A DNA stretch of 64,000 bases from CBDCUW01 sp963734865 (GCA_963734865.1 CAVTIV010000012.1:1-64000); one strand, 5' to 3'. Positions 17,466 to 26,747 are shown, counted from the stretch's first letter. Notes: generated from the letters alone by a model not told the origin. Numbers and translations are program-made.

Positions 17466-18200
17466 GGAGTCAGGAGACTTGTCTGCGAACGAGGAGACGG
17501 AGCGCGGTCGACGGTGCTCAGTCGAAGGCGGACTCAGTGTCACGGTGACACTGGACGGGTGCCGGAAGGGTTTGCTGGGCACATTCATGGGCTCCGAGCT
17601 TGGCAGGTGCGCCAATCGAGCTAACAGGCGTGGCGCATACAAAAGCATCGCAGACTCTGCTCGAATGGTCAAAGGTTTGAGCTTGCTATCTCGAAGCGCC
17701 CAACAGGGTCAGTGCATTTTTAGCGAGGTAAGATGGGGAAGACGGGTCGAGGTAGGTTGAAAGAGCCCTCGGTTTGCGAAAATCACCCCCCCGCGCCAGC
17801 TTTGCCGTTGCGGCACAATCTTCCCTCATTTTGTTGCTCGCCCTCTCCCCTTCCTAGGGCCTGTCCTGCGCGTTCGCAAATGCGCTGACCCCGTTCGCCC
17901 CCGTTCGCCCGACCCGGACCCCGTTCGCCCGTTCGCCCGACCCGTTCGCCCTGCAAAAAGCTCTAAAAGAGTCATTTTCGGATTCCGTAAATGTCGAAGC
18001 GGGCCAATCCCGCCCCGGCGACTGATGCGCGAACAGGGCAATTGCTGTTCCTTTACGGAATAAAATACGTGGAGGCCCAGGGTTTGCAGTGCTCCCAATG
18101 CGTCACAGTTATTCACGTCCCAGAATAAATAAACGAAACATTATGCTCGCTACTCTACCGGTTGCCGTAAACAAGAAGCAAGTGGAAGTGAATTTGCGTT
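17466..18200. other. Gene-poor stretch with short tandem repeat
   Basis: No gene seen. It contains the CCGTTCGCCC repeat block at 17889-17951 and lies between mobile-element debris and the VOC gene. Confidence 0.4.
17889..17951. repeat. Degenerate CCGTTCGCCC tandem repeat
   Basis: Five imperfect copies of CCGTTCGCCC/CCGACCC in 63 bases. It is not part of any gene. Confidence 0.75.
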
Positions 18201-18776
18201 TTGCGGTGTTTTCCGAAATGGAAATGTTGCGTCGTTTTTCCACTGACGTGCGTGCTGGCTCTCGCAGTTTCAATTCGCGCCGCTGCGGAAGACGATTTTA
18301 CAGGGTTCACTCGCGCATCGCTGGATATCGGACTTGTCGTTCGGGACGTCGACACCTCGGTCAAATTCTATAGAGCGCTTGGGTTCCGCGAAGTCGATGG
18401 GTTTGCGGTCTCAGGAAAGCTTGCTGCCGCGATTGGTTTGTCGACGGGAAAGCCGGTGCAGGTACGTTTGCTTGAGATGGGTGATGCGAAGTTGGCGAGC
18501 CGGATCAAAGTCCTACCGTTGCCACAGAACGGGATGCAGCGACCACACGACACTCAGCAAACGGCCGTCAACGCTCGTCCTGGACTACGCTACCTGACGA
18601 TCTTTGCCAAGGATTTGAATGTGATCTCAAAGCGCCTGACCGAGGCTGGCTTTAAGCTGCCGGGAGAGAGTCCCGTTCGGCTCGGAAATGACGCGACACA
18701 AGAAGTTCTCGTGGTGATCCTCACCGACCCGGACGGTAACGTCGTCGAGTTGGTCGTTCCACTACCGAATAAGTAG
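18201..18776 (+). CDS. Exported VOC/glyoxalase-fold protein
   Basis: An N-terminal hydrophobic segment (CVVFPLTCVLALAVSIRAAA) suggests export. It is followed by a single vicinal-oxygen-chelate domain. SLDIGLVVRDVDTSVKFYRA and LGFREVDGF form the first betaalphabetabetabeta unit, and YLTIFAKDLNVISKRLTEAG and LTDPDGNVVELVVP the second, with the typical terminal Glu ligand. Length of 191 residues is normal for a two-unit VOC protein plus signal. The substrate is unknown. It is followed closely by the antiporter and MgtC genes on the same strand. Confidence 0.8.
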   Translation: MRCFPKWKCCVVFPLTCVLALAVSIRAAAEDDFTGFTRASLDIGLVVRDVDTSVKFYRALGFREVDGFAVSGKLAAAIGLSTGKPVQVRLLEMGDAKLASRIKVLPLPQNGMQRPHDTQQTAVNARPGLRYLTIFAKDLNVISKRLTEAGFKLPGESPVRLGNDATQEVLVVILTDPDGNVVELVVPLPNK

Positions 18777-18802
18777 TACATCAACACTTCGAGAAACGTA
18801 AT

Positions 18803-20092
18803 ATGGAATTGCTGATCGCCTTGTTGGTCGTACTCATCGTCTCGCGAGTCTTTGCGGAGATTGCGGTACGACTTGGCCAACCCGCTTTGGTCGGTGAACT
18901 CGTCTCCGGCGTCGCTTTGGGCGTTGCGATCCGCTACTTCTGGCATTCATCGGCGCTGATGGAATACTACGCCGCGTCCAATCAGTCGATCATCGCCAAC
19001 TTAACCGGCGATCCAGTGTTCATCGCACTGACCGATCTGGGGATTTTCTTCCTAATGTTACACGGTGGGATTGAACTTCGTTCGAGTGATTTAGCGAAGG
19101 CATCTTGGCAGGCGCTCGCGATCGCAGTTTGTGGACTGGTATTTCCGACTGCAATTGGATTTGGAATGGGTTGGGCGTTCCTTCCGGATTCGGAGTTAAA
19201 AGTGGCGCAGTGTTTGTTCCTTGGAACGGCGCTGGCGATCACTGCCGTTCCCGTCTCCATTCGCGTTCTGATGGACTTGAATAAACTGGATTCGCGTCCG
19301 GGAAGCATCATCGTCTCGGCCGCAGTTTTTGACGACGTCCTGGGGCTACTGTTGCTAGCCGTGTTGACATCCGTGATTGAACAGGGACAACTTCCCGACA
19401 TGCTCGGTCTACTGACGCTGCTGGGCCAGATCGGACTCTTCTTCGGGGTCACGGGAGCGATTGGTTGGTTTGTTTTCCCCTGGCTCGGTCGGTTCCTTAC
19501 TCGCTTCAACACGGCGGAATTTGAGTTCACGGCCCTGGTCGTCGTAGCGTTGGCGTTTGCAGTGTTGGCCGAGTTATTGGGGCTACACTTTATCTTGGGC
19601 GCGTTTATTGCTGGACTGTTTTTCGAGAAGCGAGTGGCTGGTTCCAAGACCTACACCGGGGTTCAGACAAAAGTGTCCGCGATCACCAACGGATTTCTCG
19701 CTCCGTTGTTTTTCGCGTCGATCGGATTGCACCTTGACTTGAGCGCAATGCGGGCGATTCCAGTTTTCTTGATCCTGTTCGTTGTGGCTGCGTTCCTTAG
19801 TAAACTGATCGGCGCTGGACTGCCAGCATGGTCGATCGGACTTTCCAAGCAAGAGTCGCTGGCAGTTGGGATTGGGATGAGCGGACGTGGGGCGGTCGAG
19901 CTGATTGTTGCCGGGATCGCGTTGAAGGCGGGCTTATTCACGCAGCCCGACCCGATTCCACCGATGGTCGCGAACCTGTTTTCGGCGGTTGTCATCATGG
20001 CGATCGCGACGACGATTGCTGTGCCAATTCTGTTGAAGCCGGCGTTTCGATCCGTTCCTGATGAAGAAACCCAATCTGTGTCAGAGTCTTAA
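18803..20092 (+). CDS. Cation:proton antiporter (CPA2/Kef-like)
   Basis: A polytopic membrane protein of 429 residues with about 12 hydrophobic segments, in the CPA2 (Kef/NapA) monovalent cation:proton antiporter family. Diagnostic stretches include LVGELVSGVALG, the discontinuous-helix region SAAVFDDVLGLLLLAVLTSV (Asp-Asp of the ion site), LGAFIAGLFF and AVGIGMSGRGAVELIVA near the end. No C-terminal RCK/TrkA domain is present, so regulation by nucleotides of the Kef type is unlikely. It lies 26 bases after the VOC gene and abuts mgtC-like 20093. Confidence 0.9.
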   Translation: MELLIALLVVLIVSRVFAEIAVRLGQPALVGELVSGVALGVAIRYFWHSSALMEYYAASNQSIIANLTGDPVFIALTDLGIFFLMLHGGIELRSSDLAKASWQALAIAVCGLVFPTAIGFGMGWAFLPDSELKVAQCLFLGTALAITAVPVSIRVLMDLNKLDSRPGSIIVSAAVFDDVLGLLLLAVLTSVIEQGQLPDMLGLLTLLGQIGLFFGVTGAIGWFVFPWLGRFLTRFNTAEFEFTALVVVALAFAVLAELLGLHFILGAFIAGLFFEKRVAGSKTYTGVQTKVSAITNGFLAPLFFASIGLHLDLSAMRAIPVFLILFVVAAFLSKLIGAGLPAWSIGLSKQESLAVGIGMSGRGAVELIVAGIALKAGLFTQPDPIPPMVANLFSAVVIMAIATTIAVPILLKPAFRSVPDEETQSVSES

Positions 20093-20629
20093 GTGGAAGA
20101 TCAATTGCATCAAATTGGAATCGTCGCGATCGCCGCTGGCCTGGGTGCGCTGGTCGGCGTTGAACGTGAGTTTGCGGACAAGCCGGCAGGCTTGAGAACT
20201 CACATGTTCGTCTGCGCCGCATCCGCCATGCTGATGTTACTCGGCGATGCCGTATTGGACCGATTCGAACAAGAGGATTTGGGCAGCGTGAGCGCCGACC
20301 CGATACGGATCATTCAAGCGATCGTCGTCGGGATTAGCTTTCTCGGCGCGGGTACCATCATTCATCATGGTGACAACCGAGTCGAAGGCCTGACGACGGC
20401 GTCGTCCATCTTGCTGACCTCAGGCATCGGGATCGCAGTAGCAGTAGGACAACTCATTTTTGCGATTGGAATCTCCGTTTTGGCGGTATTGGTGTTGCTG
20501 CTTGTTGGGTGGGTGGAAAAACGGATTGCCGGGCGTGTGGAAGATAAGGCGTCGCGAAATCAACCCCAGAGCGCTAGTTCACGTTTCTCGCCAGAACGCC
20601 GACAACCTGGTGCCAATGCACGTCGCTGA
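20093..20629 (+). CDS. MgtC/SapB family membrane protein
   Basis: Starts at GTG 20093, immediately after the antiporter stop with no intervening base, so co-translation is likely. It has four or five hydrophobic segments and the family hallmarks GLGALVGVEREFADKPAGLR near the N terminus, GISFLGAGTII and GLTTASSILLTSGIGIAV. MgtC-type proteins are linked to Mg2+ limitation and acid/F-ATPase control in pathogens; the environmental role is open. The 178-residue length is normal. The charged tail (about 25 residues) is not conserved. Confidence 0.9.
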   Translation: MEDQLHQIGIVAIAAGLGALVGVEREFADKPAGLRTHMFVCAASAMLMLLGDAVLDRFEQEDLGSVSADPIRIIQAIVVGISFLGAGTIIHHGDNRVEGLTTASSILLTSGIGIAVAVGQLIFAIGISVLAVLVLLLVGWVEKRIAGRVEDKASRNQPQSASSRFSPERRQPGANARR

Positions 20630-20777
20630 TCGTTTGCGATGATGACGAATCTTGCTTGACGCCGGCAAGTTCATCGATTTCATTCAGTAGATTTTGGATG
20701 TGGCCATCCAACGATCGCAGCAACGATTTCACTTCGCCCGACGTTCCTGTTCGTGCCGACATGACCCTTAGAAGCAC
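20574..20777 (-). CDS. Small hypothetical protein or C-terminal remnant, 67 aa
   Basis: The frame reads like protein (SLLRSLDGHIQNLLNEIDEL) and continues upstream of its first ATG as EAVEYIERYVLLR before entering response-regulator sequence. It may therefore be the end of another gene fused to the broken regulator. It overlaps the end of the MgtC gene by 56 bases on the other strand. Not recognised. Confidence 0.3.
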   Translation of the reverse strand: MLLRVMSARTGTSGEVKSLLRSLDGHIQNLLNEIDELAGVKQDSSSSQTISDVHWHQVVGVLARNVN

Positions 20778-20785
20778 ATAGCGTT

Positions 20786-21462
20786 CTATGTACTCGACCG
20801 CCTCGGAATCGTGACGCCATTGAGTCGATACAATAGGTCATCACGATACTCGCCGTCCTCAACCATCTTTTCCAAAGGCGGATTTGTCGCGGCTATGATG
20901 CGAACGTCGGTTTGCAATTCGTTGTTTCCGCCGACGCGCTCAAACTGTTGGTCTTGCAAAACTCGCAGTACTTTCGCCTGTACCGAGGCCGACCGATCGC
21001 CTTAAAAACGTTCAGCATGGAAGGGCTGCGTCCGATAAACAACTCGCTGGAATCGTCGGCAACGTCGTCCTCTGCCGCAATCGCCACGGGCACGCTGCTG
21101 ATCTTTCTTTGGTCGATCGCTTTTTCGACTAGGTCACGAAGCGGATCAACTGAGAGCGGTTTGGCCAAATAGTCGAAAGCACCGAGCTGCATCGCTTCTA
21201 TCGCCGTTTGGCAGGTCGCCTCACTCGTCATGAAGATGACGAGCAAGCGATGATCATGCTTTCGAATCTCGCAAAAGAGGGCCAGGCCATTTTGGTCTGG
21301 CAATATGATGTCCAAGAGCACCGCATCGAAAGCGTGCTGACGGATCATATTTAGCCCGTTCTCAGCCGTTTCGGCAGCGAATAAATCAGCGATCGTTGCA
21401 AGCGACTTTTCTGCCAGCACGTGAATGGAGCGGTCGTCGTCAATGACCAGTACTTTAGGCAT
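20786..21462 (-). pseudogene. NtrC-type sigma-54 response regulator, internally deleted
   Basis: A complete receiver domain starts at ATG 21462 (MPKVLVIDDDRSIHVLAEKS, phospho-acceptor in AVLLDIILPD, then FMTSEA and YLAKPLS). The first residues of a sigma-54 AAA+ domain follow (ELFIGRSPSMLNVFKAIGR). The next recognisable part, in a different frame, is VQAKVLRVLQDQQFERVGGN and IIAATNPPLEKMVEDGEYRD. About 100 residues are therefore missing, including Walker A and the GAFTGA loop. It ends at TAG 20786-20788 without the DNA-binding domain. It is a remnant that cannot act as an activator. Confidence 0.7.
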
Positions 21463-22169
21463 CTGGGTGATTCTATAGGTGACGTTGCGAGTTTCAGTAA
21501 ACGTCGCTTTTTCAACCCAGGATTCTATCTTGAGACTTGCGGCATAGGACACTGGGCGTCGTTTCGTGTTCATCGCACTCTCTCCCGCTGGCTATTCGCG
21601 TTCGCTCGATTCGCCTTTCGATTGGGTGCGAACTCTTCATATCATTCAGCCGACGCTGACAACGCGATCCAGCTTGATGGTCGCTTGCGAAAGAAGAATC
21701 GCCGCAATCACCACCAAGAAAGGAACGAACCCGTGGCTGGCCCGGACACGATTGACGACCTGCTGCAGATACGAACGCATGCGACTTTTTCGTCAGACAT
21801 AAGCGAACTGAATTCAACCGTAAAAGCAAATGGCAGACCACCGACATGCTCGGTTAGCCGTTTTGGCGCTAGTACTGCAAATTACAAGTTCGTTCCCATT
21901 AGAAGCGATTCCTACCCAGTTCAACATTTTGCTCCCCAGGTTGACATTGCATTGCTTCATCTTGAGGAAAGCCATTTCCGCCTTGGATGAGTCCCGTGGT
22001 GAGTTGGCCGAAAACCTGCGATGGATCAAAGCCGTCATCGTCCATCCCGATACATCGCTACGTGTGTTTCAGCGTTGTACTCGTAGAAACCAACTTGGAC
22101 CAATTTTAGCCAAATACACATCTACACCTAACTCAAAAACAGAACCTCGATTCGATAGGAGTTTCGGCG
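21463..22169. other. Gene-poor stretch, nothing recognised
   Basis: Open frames on both strands here are not protein-like. It probably holds the upstream region of the decayed regulator and the promoter of the CsbD/YqjD-like gene at 22170. Confidence 0.35.
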
Positions 22170-22616
22170 ATGGCTACTCAACAAGAATTCAGCGGAAAAT
22201 GGGATTCACTTGTCAGTGCCGTGAAGCATAAGTTCGGACAAATCACGGACAACGACTTGGCGAGCATTCGTGGCGACGTCGACCAGCTCATCGCCGTGAT
22301 TCAACAGAAGACCGGACAGACGCGCGAGCAGATCGAGGCGTTCCTGCATGAATGCGGTGAGAGCTGCGATTCGATGGTGGAACGTGTCTCGGAGTACGAC
22401 GCATCCGCCGGTGATACCTTGCGTGACGGCTATGATACCGTCGCCGAACAAACCAAACGCGGCTACGACACCTCCGTCAGAACCGTATCACGTCATCCGT
22501 TGGAATCCGTCGGTACGGCGTTTGGCGTCGGCCTGGTCGCCGGTCTCCTCATCGGACTGTCAATGGGTGCCCAGCGTGAACGCGACCGAAGCTGGCGAGA
22601 ACGTTGGATGAGCTAA
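22170..22616 (+). CDS. CsbD/YqjD (DUF883)-like stress protein
   Basis: Begins ATQQEFSGKWDSLVSAVKHK and FGQITDNDLASIRGDVDQLI, a CsbD-like N-terminal half. A helical linker follows, then a DUF883/YqjD-type tail, RHPLESVGTAFGVGLVAGLL, that anchors ribosome-associated YqjD/ElaB proteins in the membrane. A ribosome binding site (ATAGGAG) precedes ATG 22170. The two halves are normally separate families, so this is a fusion or a shared fold. General stress expression is likely from the family, not shown here. Confidence 0.8.
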   Translation: MATQQEFSGKWDSLVSAVKHKFGQITDNDLASIRGDVDQLIAVIQQKTGQTREQIEAFLHECGESCDSMVERVSEYDASAGDTLRDGYDTVAEQTKRGYDTSVRTVSRHPLESVGTAFGVGLVAGLLIGLSMGAQRERDRSWRERWMS

Positions 22617-22840
22617 GCAGCGAACAAAGTGGTGCATGCCTCCAGCTTGCGAACGAACCTCGATCGGATCGGCCGCATTGCGCTAGCGACCAGTTCTCAG
22701 CGCAACACGGCCAATGGGGAATCGCCGGCTGGAACCTTTCGCCACGGAACGCGTTTGGCACGACAATCGCACAATGAAGTTTCCCAGTGGCTGTGGTGTT
22801 CGACGTTACCTCTGTACAAACGTAAATCGTGGAGATAGCC

Positions 22841-23008
22841 ATGTTGAGCTGGGCACTAACATTCCTGATCATCGCCTTGATCGCCGGCGTGCTCGGCTTT
22901 GGCGTGATTGCTGGAACCGCTGCGTACATCGCAAAGATTTGCTTCCTCGTGTTCTTGGTGCTGTTTGTCATCAGTCTGGTGGCAGGCCGACGGGGACCGA
23001 TCGTTTGA
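22841..23008 (+). CDS. DUF1328 small membrane protein (YtjA-like), 55 aa
   Basis: MLSWALTFLIIALIAGVLGF opens a two-helix membrane protein ending VISLVAGRRGPIV, the DUF1328/YtjA pattern over its full length. The ribosome binding site GGAGATAG lies 4 bases before ATG 22841. Such proteins are small stress-linked inner membrane proteins of unknown action. It sits between the CsbD/YqjD-like gene and the AI-2E/PRC-barrel pair, in keeping with a stress cluster. Confidence 0.85.
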   Translation: MLSWALTFLIIALIAGVLGFGVIAGTAAYIAKICFLVFLVLFVISLVAGRRGPIV

Positions 23009-23123
23009 TCATACCGCGGACAATGACGTTCCAATACCCGAAGTGAGAGCGGGAATCACACAACACGCTACTCGCTTGGGGTCGTGAAAAGGAGACAATA
23101 CGTGATGAACATTGGCGAGTCCC

Positions 23124-23363
23124 TTAACAGTAATCGCACGAATTCAATTGCGACGCTTTGCAGTACGCCAACTCGCGATACTTGTCGGGCAAGTCATTCT
23201 GCAAACCGTCGTTGATTTGCGTCACGCCGCCAAGGACATCCGGTTGGTGGGCGAGCACGTTGAACAGGTTCAGCGACTGGCCAAACTTGTTTTCGATGGC
23301 TTCGAGAGTTGGCTTGGAATCCTCCGGGGCTTCGTCGATGTTGAGCGGTTTTACGTGGGACTT
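23124..23363 (-). pseudogene. AhpD/carboxymuconolactone-decarboxylase-like remnant
   Basis: The frame reads KPLNIDEAPEDSKPTLEAIE, GQSLNLFNVLAHQPDVLGGV and LPDKYRELAYCKASQLNSCD, ending CDYC then TAA at 23126-23124. This is the N-terminal half of an AhpD-like peroxidase, cut off right after the CxxC redox motif. No start codon with a ribosome binding site is visible upstream, and the 5' end overlaps the AI-2E gene's stop. It looks truncated at both ends. Confidence 0.5.
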
Positions 23364-24592
23364 GGTGCTTCTCCGTTCTCCATGGTCTTGAGATGAGGTG
23401 TTGGGTGCACGTTTTGTTCGTGATCGTTTTCAACGCGAACGTCGCCTTTGGTTTCGTCTGAACTTGATGTCGCCGCGACAGGCACTTCGGCACCGAGTAC
23501 GTAGGCTATTGGGCGTAGACCCTCACTGCCTTCGCAAGCCATCCTCACAGCGATCAAAATCGGCACGGACAAGAACACGCCCATGATTCCCCACATCCAT
23601 CCCCATACGACGATCGATAGAAACACTAGCACAGGACTCATGCTCATCGACCGACCTAAGATCGCAGGCGTGATGAATTGGCCTTCCAGCGACGTCAACG
23701 CTATGAACGTGGCGGTCACGACGAATGCATAGTACGTCGGCTCGAAATTCACCAATGCCACGACAAAGATGATGAACGCGCCCGTGATGGCACCCACGAT
23801 GGGGAGGAAGTTGAACAGGAAAGCCATCGCTCCCCAAAGAACCGGTGACGGCATCCCGAGAAACCACATCGCGATTCCCACGCACAGTCCCAAACAGGCG
23901 TTGATGGCGGAGATTTTCGCCAAGTAACTTCCCAGACCTTCCTGGACGTTCGCGATCACTTCGACCAATCGGCGACGGGCCGTAAAATTGGGGAGCGCGT
24001 GCATGATGCTACGCAATAGGTTGTCGCCGGTCGCGAGCAAGAAGTAGAGCAAAGCAATGCAAATCGTGACGAACGAAACCAGGTTGCCGGTACCGCTGAG
24101 ATAGGTGATGTTAGTGGTCCACTCAGGTTGCTTGATTTCGACCGGTACAGGTTCCAATTCCTTGTCAGCGGATGGCGACTCCGCTTCACCGGTTGTTTCA
24201 GCTAAGTCCTTCGTGGCCTTATTGAACGTCCGCAGATTTTCGGTCACGAACGAGAGTTTTTCCTTGACGACGGCAACGTGGCTAGGAGCTTCAGCAATCG
24301 TTTGTTGTGCCGGCTCTATCACAAGATAGGTCGCGAATCCCAAAGCAATCAGAAGCCCAACAATGATGCCTGCAGAACCAACGGCTGGGTGAATCCCCAG
24401 CCTCTTTCCTTGGCGGACCAATGGGCGCAGCACCATGTAAATCACAAACGCCGTGACGACTGGCACCGCCATGCTCCGGGCGCAGTACAGTGCGTACAGC
24501 ACCAACATGACAGCACAGAAGCGGGTCGCCACTACGCCAGACCGCGTATCGGTGGCATCCAAACTGTCGTCCCGCGATTCTGTGTCGACCAT
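23351..24592 (-). CDS. AI-2E family transporter (PerM-like)
   Basis: A membrane protein of about 413 residues with seven or eight hydrophobic segments and the family's late signature (LVNFEPTYYAFVVTATFIAL, then EGQFITPAILGRSMSMSPVL, VFLSIVVWGWMWGIMGVFLS and PILIAVRMACEG). A soluble loop of about 80 residues follows the first two helices. Members export AI-2 or exchange Na+/H+; the substrate here is unknown. I prefer ATG 24592, preceded by GAGTGAG. A GTG at 24658 would add 22 residues and overlap the PRC-barrel gene by 23 bases. Confidence 0.85.
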   Translation of the reverse strand: MVDTESRDDSLDATDTRSGVVATRFCAVMLVLYALYCARSMAVPVVTAFVIYMVLRPLVRQGKRLGIHPAVGSAGIIVGLLIALGFATYLVIEPAQQTIAEAPSHVAVVKEKLSFVTENLRTFNKATKDLAETTGEAESPSADKELEPVPVEIKQPEWTTNITYLSGTGNLVSFVTICIALLYFLLATGDNLLRSIMHALPNFTARRRLVEVIANVQEGLGSYLAKISAINACLGLCVGIAMWFLGMPSPVLWGAMAFLFNFLPIVGAITGAFIIFVVALVNFEPTYYAFVVTATFIALTSLEGQFITPAILGRSMSMSPVLVFLSIVVWGWMWGIMGVFLSVPILIAVRMACEGSEGLRPIAYVLGAEVPVAATSSSDETKGDVRVENDHEQNVHPTPHLKTMENGEAPSPT

Positions 24593-24635
24593 GATCTCAC
24601 TCAACAAGCTGGCAGCTTGTGACCACGGCGTTGCA

Positions 24636-25223
24636 CTACTGATTGGCGATTCGATCACGATTCTTTTTCAACATGCGATCCTTTGCATCCATGTTACGAT
24701 TGACGCCATAACGCTTATCCAGATCAGCCGCCCATTGACGATCCGCCATGTTGGGCCAGTTGTCTTCGTCGAAGCCTTGTTGGCCTTCGAGCTGTTGCTG
24801 CGTCACGTCCAAAACCAAGACATAGTCGTCCGAGTCGACGTTGCCGTCGCGATCGTCTAAGTCATTGCGATCGACCTGGACCTTGATCGCATCGAACGGT
24901 ACGGCAAACAGTTTATTGCCTACACCGAGGAAGCCGCCGTAGGTCACCGCCGCGTAGCGGATTTTGCCAGTCCTGGAGTCCATGACGATGTCTTTGATCT
25001 CACCCACGCTCTCGCCTTGAGAGTTTTGCAGGTTGTAACCCAACAGTTGACTGACGCGGATGTTCGCACCACGAGTCTTGGCATCTAGATTGCCAAGGTC
25101 TTTGACGGCAGGTTTGTTCGCCTCAAACCTCGTTTCGGTTTCTGTCTCCTGAGCTGTCAAAGTGCCAAGCGACATGCAGGCGATGGCAGCCAAGGCCACT
25201 GTGAATGGTAATGTGCGTTTCAT
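24636..25223 (-). CDS. Exported PRC-barrel domain protein
   Basis: Starts at ATG 25223 after a GGAG site with a signal peptide (RTLPFTVALAAIACMSLGTL). A PRC-barrel follows (RVSQLLGYNLQNSQGESVGE, IKDIVMDSRTGKIRYAAVTY, LGVGNKLFAVPFDAIKV). The last 60 residues are charged and disordered-looking. Stand-alone exported PRC-barrel proteins are common in stress-related loci, often near CsbD genes; their ligand is unknown. It probably forms an operon with the AI-2E gene, whose start lies close to this stop. Confidence 0.85.
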   Translation of the reverse strand: MKRTLPFTVALAAIACMSLGTLTAQETETETRFEANKPAVKDLGNLDAKTRGANIRVSQLLGYNLQNSQGESVGEIKDIVMDSRTGKIRYAAVTYGGFLGVGNKLFAVPFDAIKVQVDRNDLDDRDGNVDSDDYVLVLDVTQQQLEGQQGFDEDNWPNMADRQWAADLDKRYGVNRNMDAKDRMLKKNRDRIANQ

Positions 25224-25353
25224 TTCTTTGTCTCCGATTCGATTTTTCGGGTGATTGTTTGAGTAGTGATGGTGTCCACAACCGCCAGCTACGCCACAGG
25301 TGCCAGAAAGTACACCCGGCTTCATTCGCTAGTCGGAGGAATGCGGCGAAGTG

Positions 25354-25557
25354 CTAGCAGCTACAGGAGCTTTCAAATTCCTTGACTTGCTTTTCGGCTT
25401 CTTCTTTGGCGACGCCATATCGCTCCTGAACCCGGCCGACCAACTCTTCGCGTTTTCCATCGACCCTGTCCCAATCGTCGTCGGTCAAATCGCCCCATTT
25501 CTGTTGCGCTTGACCTTTGATTTGTTTCCAGTTGCCTTTGATTTGATCCCAATTCAT
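25354..25557 (-). CDS. CsbD family stress protein, 67 aa
   Basis: MNWDQIKGNWKQIKGQAQQK followed by WGDLTDDDWDRVDGKREELV is the CsbD family over its entire length. The ribosome binding site AGGAGC precedes ATG 25557. The protein ends in an unusual Cys-containing SSCSC. CsbD is a sigma-B-controlled stress protein in Bacillus; the function is not known. Confidence 0.9.
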   Translation of the reverse strand: MNWDQIKGNWKQIKGQAQQKWGDLTDDDWDRVDGKREELVGRVQERYGVAKEEAEKQVKEFESSCSC

Positions 25558-25872
25558 TGTGGTGCTCCTGTGTGAGTAGAGTTTGAAATGCCGCTCCACT
25601 GAGCGGACCTTCGGAATCCCGTTACTGCACATCGCGGGCCAAACAGATCGCCTGGCCACAAATCTTAGCTACCCAAAGTTGCGTTGGATTGGCAGAATGG
25701 TTATGGGCAGAACAATGTCAGTTTGGAATCATTTCGAGAACCTCGAACCGTTGGCTCGCGGCTGCGTCAGAGTGTTCATTTGCAGAGCGAGCTGATCTCG
25801 ATTCGTCCACGTCAATGTGATCTCGCCCGTACTCTTTCCACATTCCACTTCGACGCCGATGGCTGGCGTGTC

Positions 25873-26724
25873 GACGTCGATCGAACATGGTTGGTCAAGT
25901 TCTTGGATCATCGTATCGGCGACCAACGGATCATTCGATTGATTCAGAAGTGGTTAAACGCTGGAATCATCGAAGAGACGGACTGGTCGGATAATGGCAA
26001 GGGTACTTCACAAGGATCGGCGATTTCACCTTTACTTGCGAATGTGTACTTGCACTACGTCTTCGACTTGTGGATCAATCAGTGGCGGAAACGTCACTGT
26101 CAAGGCAACTGCATCGTGGTACGCTATGCGGATGATTTCATGATCGGTTTCGAGAATGAATCAGAAGCTCGCCGATGCCTCGATGCGTTGAAAGAGCGGT
26201 TGGCAAAGTTCGGTCTCCAATTGCATCCCGAGAAAACTCGCCTCATTGAGTTTGGTCGCAACGCGTCCGCTCGTCGTGAGCGAGAAGATCGGGGTCCGTG
26301 CGAGACGTTTGAATTTCTTGGCTTCACCCACATCTGTGGCAAGACCAAGCAGAACAAACGGTTTGTCCTCTGGCGGCGTACCAGCCGCAAGCGGTTTACC
26401 CGAACGTTGCAGGCGATCAAAGCGAAGCTTCGCGAGCGTCGTCATGATCCCGTTGGTAGTACCGGTCGTTGGTTGGCGAGCGTGATCCGTGGATGGCTGG
26501 GCTACCATGCCGTACCGGATAATGACAGCCGACTCGACGAGTTTGTCACCGAAGTCACCAAGCTCTGGCTCCATCAACTGCGACATCGCAGTCAGAAGGG
26601 CCGAGCCGTATGGCCTTGGGAACGAATGAACCGGTTGGTCAAGCGGTATCTACCGCAACCAAAGATCCTGCATCCTTATCCAAAAGACCGATTTCGCGCC
26701 CGACTAGCAGCAAGAGCCGTATGA
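25873..26724 (+). pseudogene. Group II intron reverse transcriptase/maturase, 5'-truncated
   Basis: The recognisable part runs from WLVKFLDHRIGDQRIIRLIQ through GTSQGSAISPLLANVYLHYV and the catalytic VVRYADDFMIGF to the maturase (X) region (FEFLGFTHICGKTKQNKRF ... GWLGYHAVPDN). It stops at TGA inside domain V. The N-terminal finger and RT0-RT2 blocks that should precede are absent, and the upstream part of the open frame (from 25684) is unrelated. So the intron is truncated at its 5' side, as the two tails near 12.4 and 16.2 kb are. The YADD site is intact, but retrohoming is unlikely. Confidence 0.8.
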
Positions 26725-26747
26725 GGTAGTACTTCGCGTACGGATCC
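26714..26747 (+). ncRNA. Group II intron domain V
   Basis: A 34-base hairpin starting GAGCCGTATG and closing CGTACGGATCC, with the catalytic AGC triad present. It follows, and overlaps the stop of, the intron reverse transcriptase. Further 3' lies a domain VI-like hairpin (around GGGCGGTCAGCGATGGCCGTCC). Confidence 0.75.

Noticed and set aside
21421..21990. 189-codon plus-strand frame
   Set aside because: Antisense to the response regulator start and intergenic DNA, with no recognisable features.
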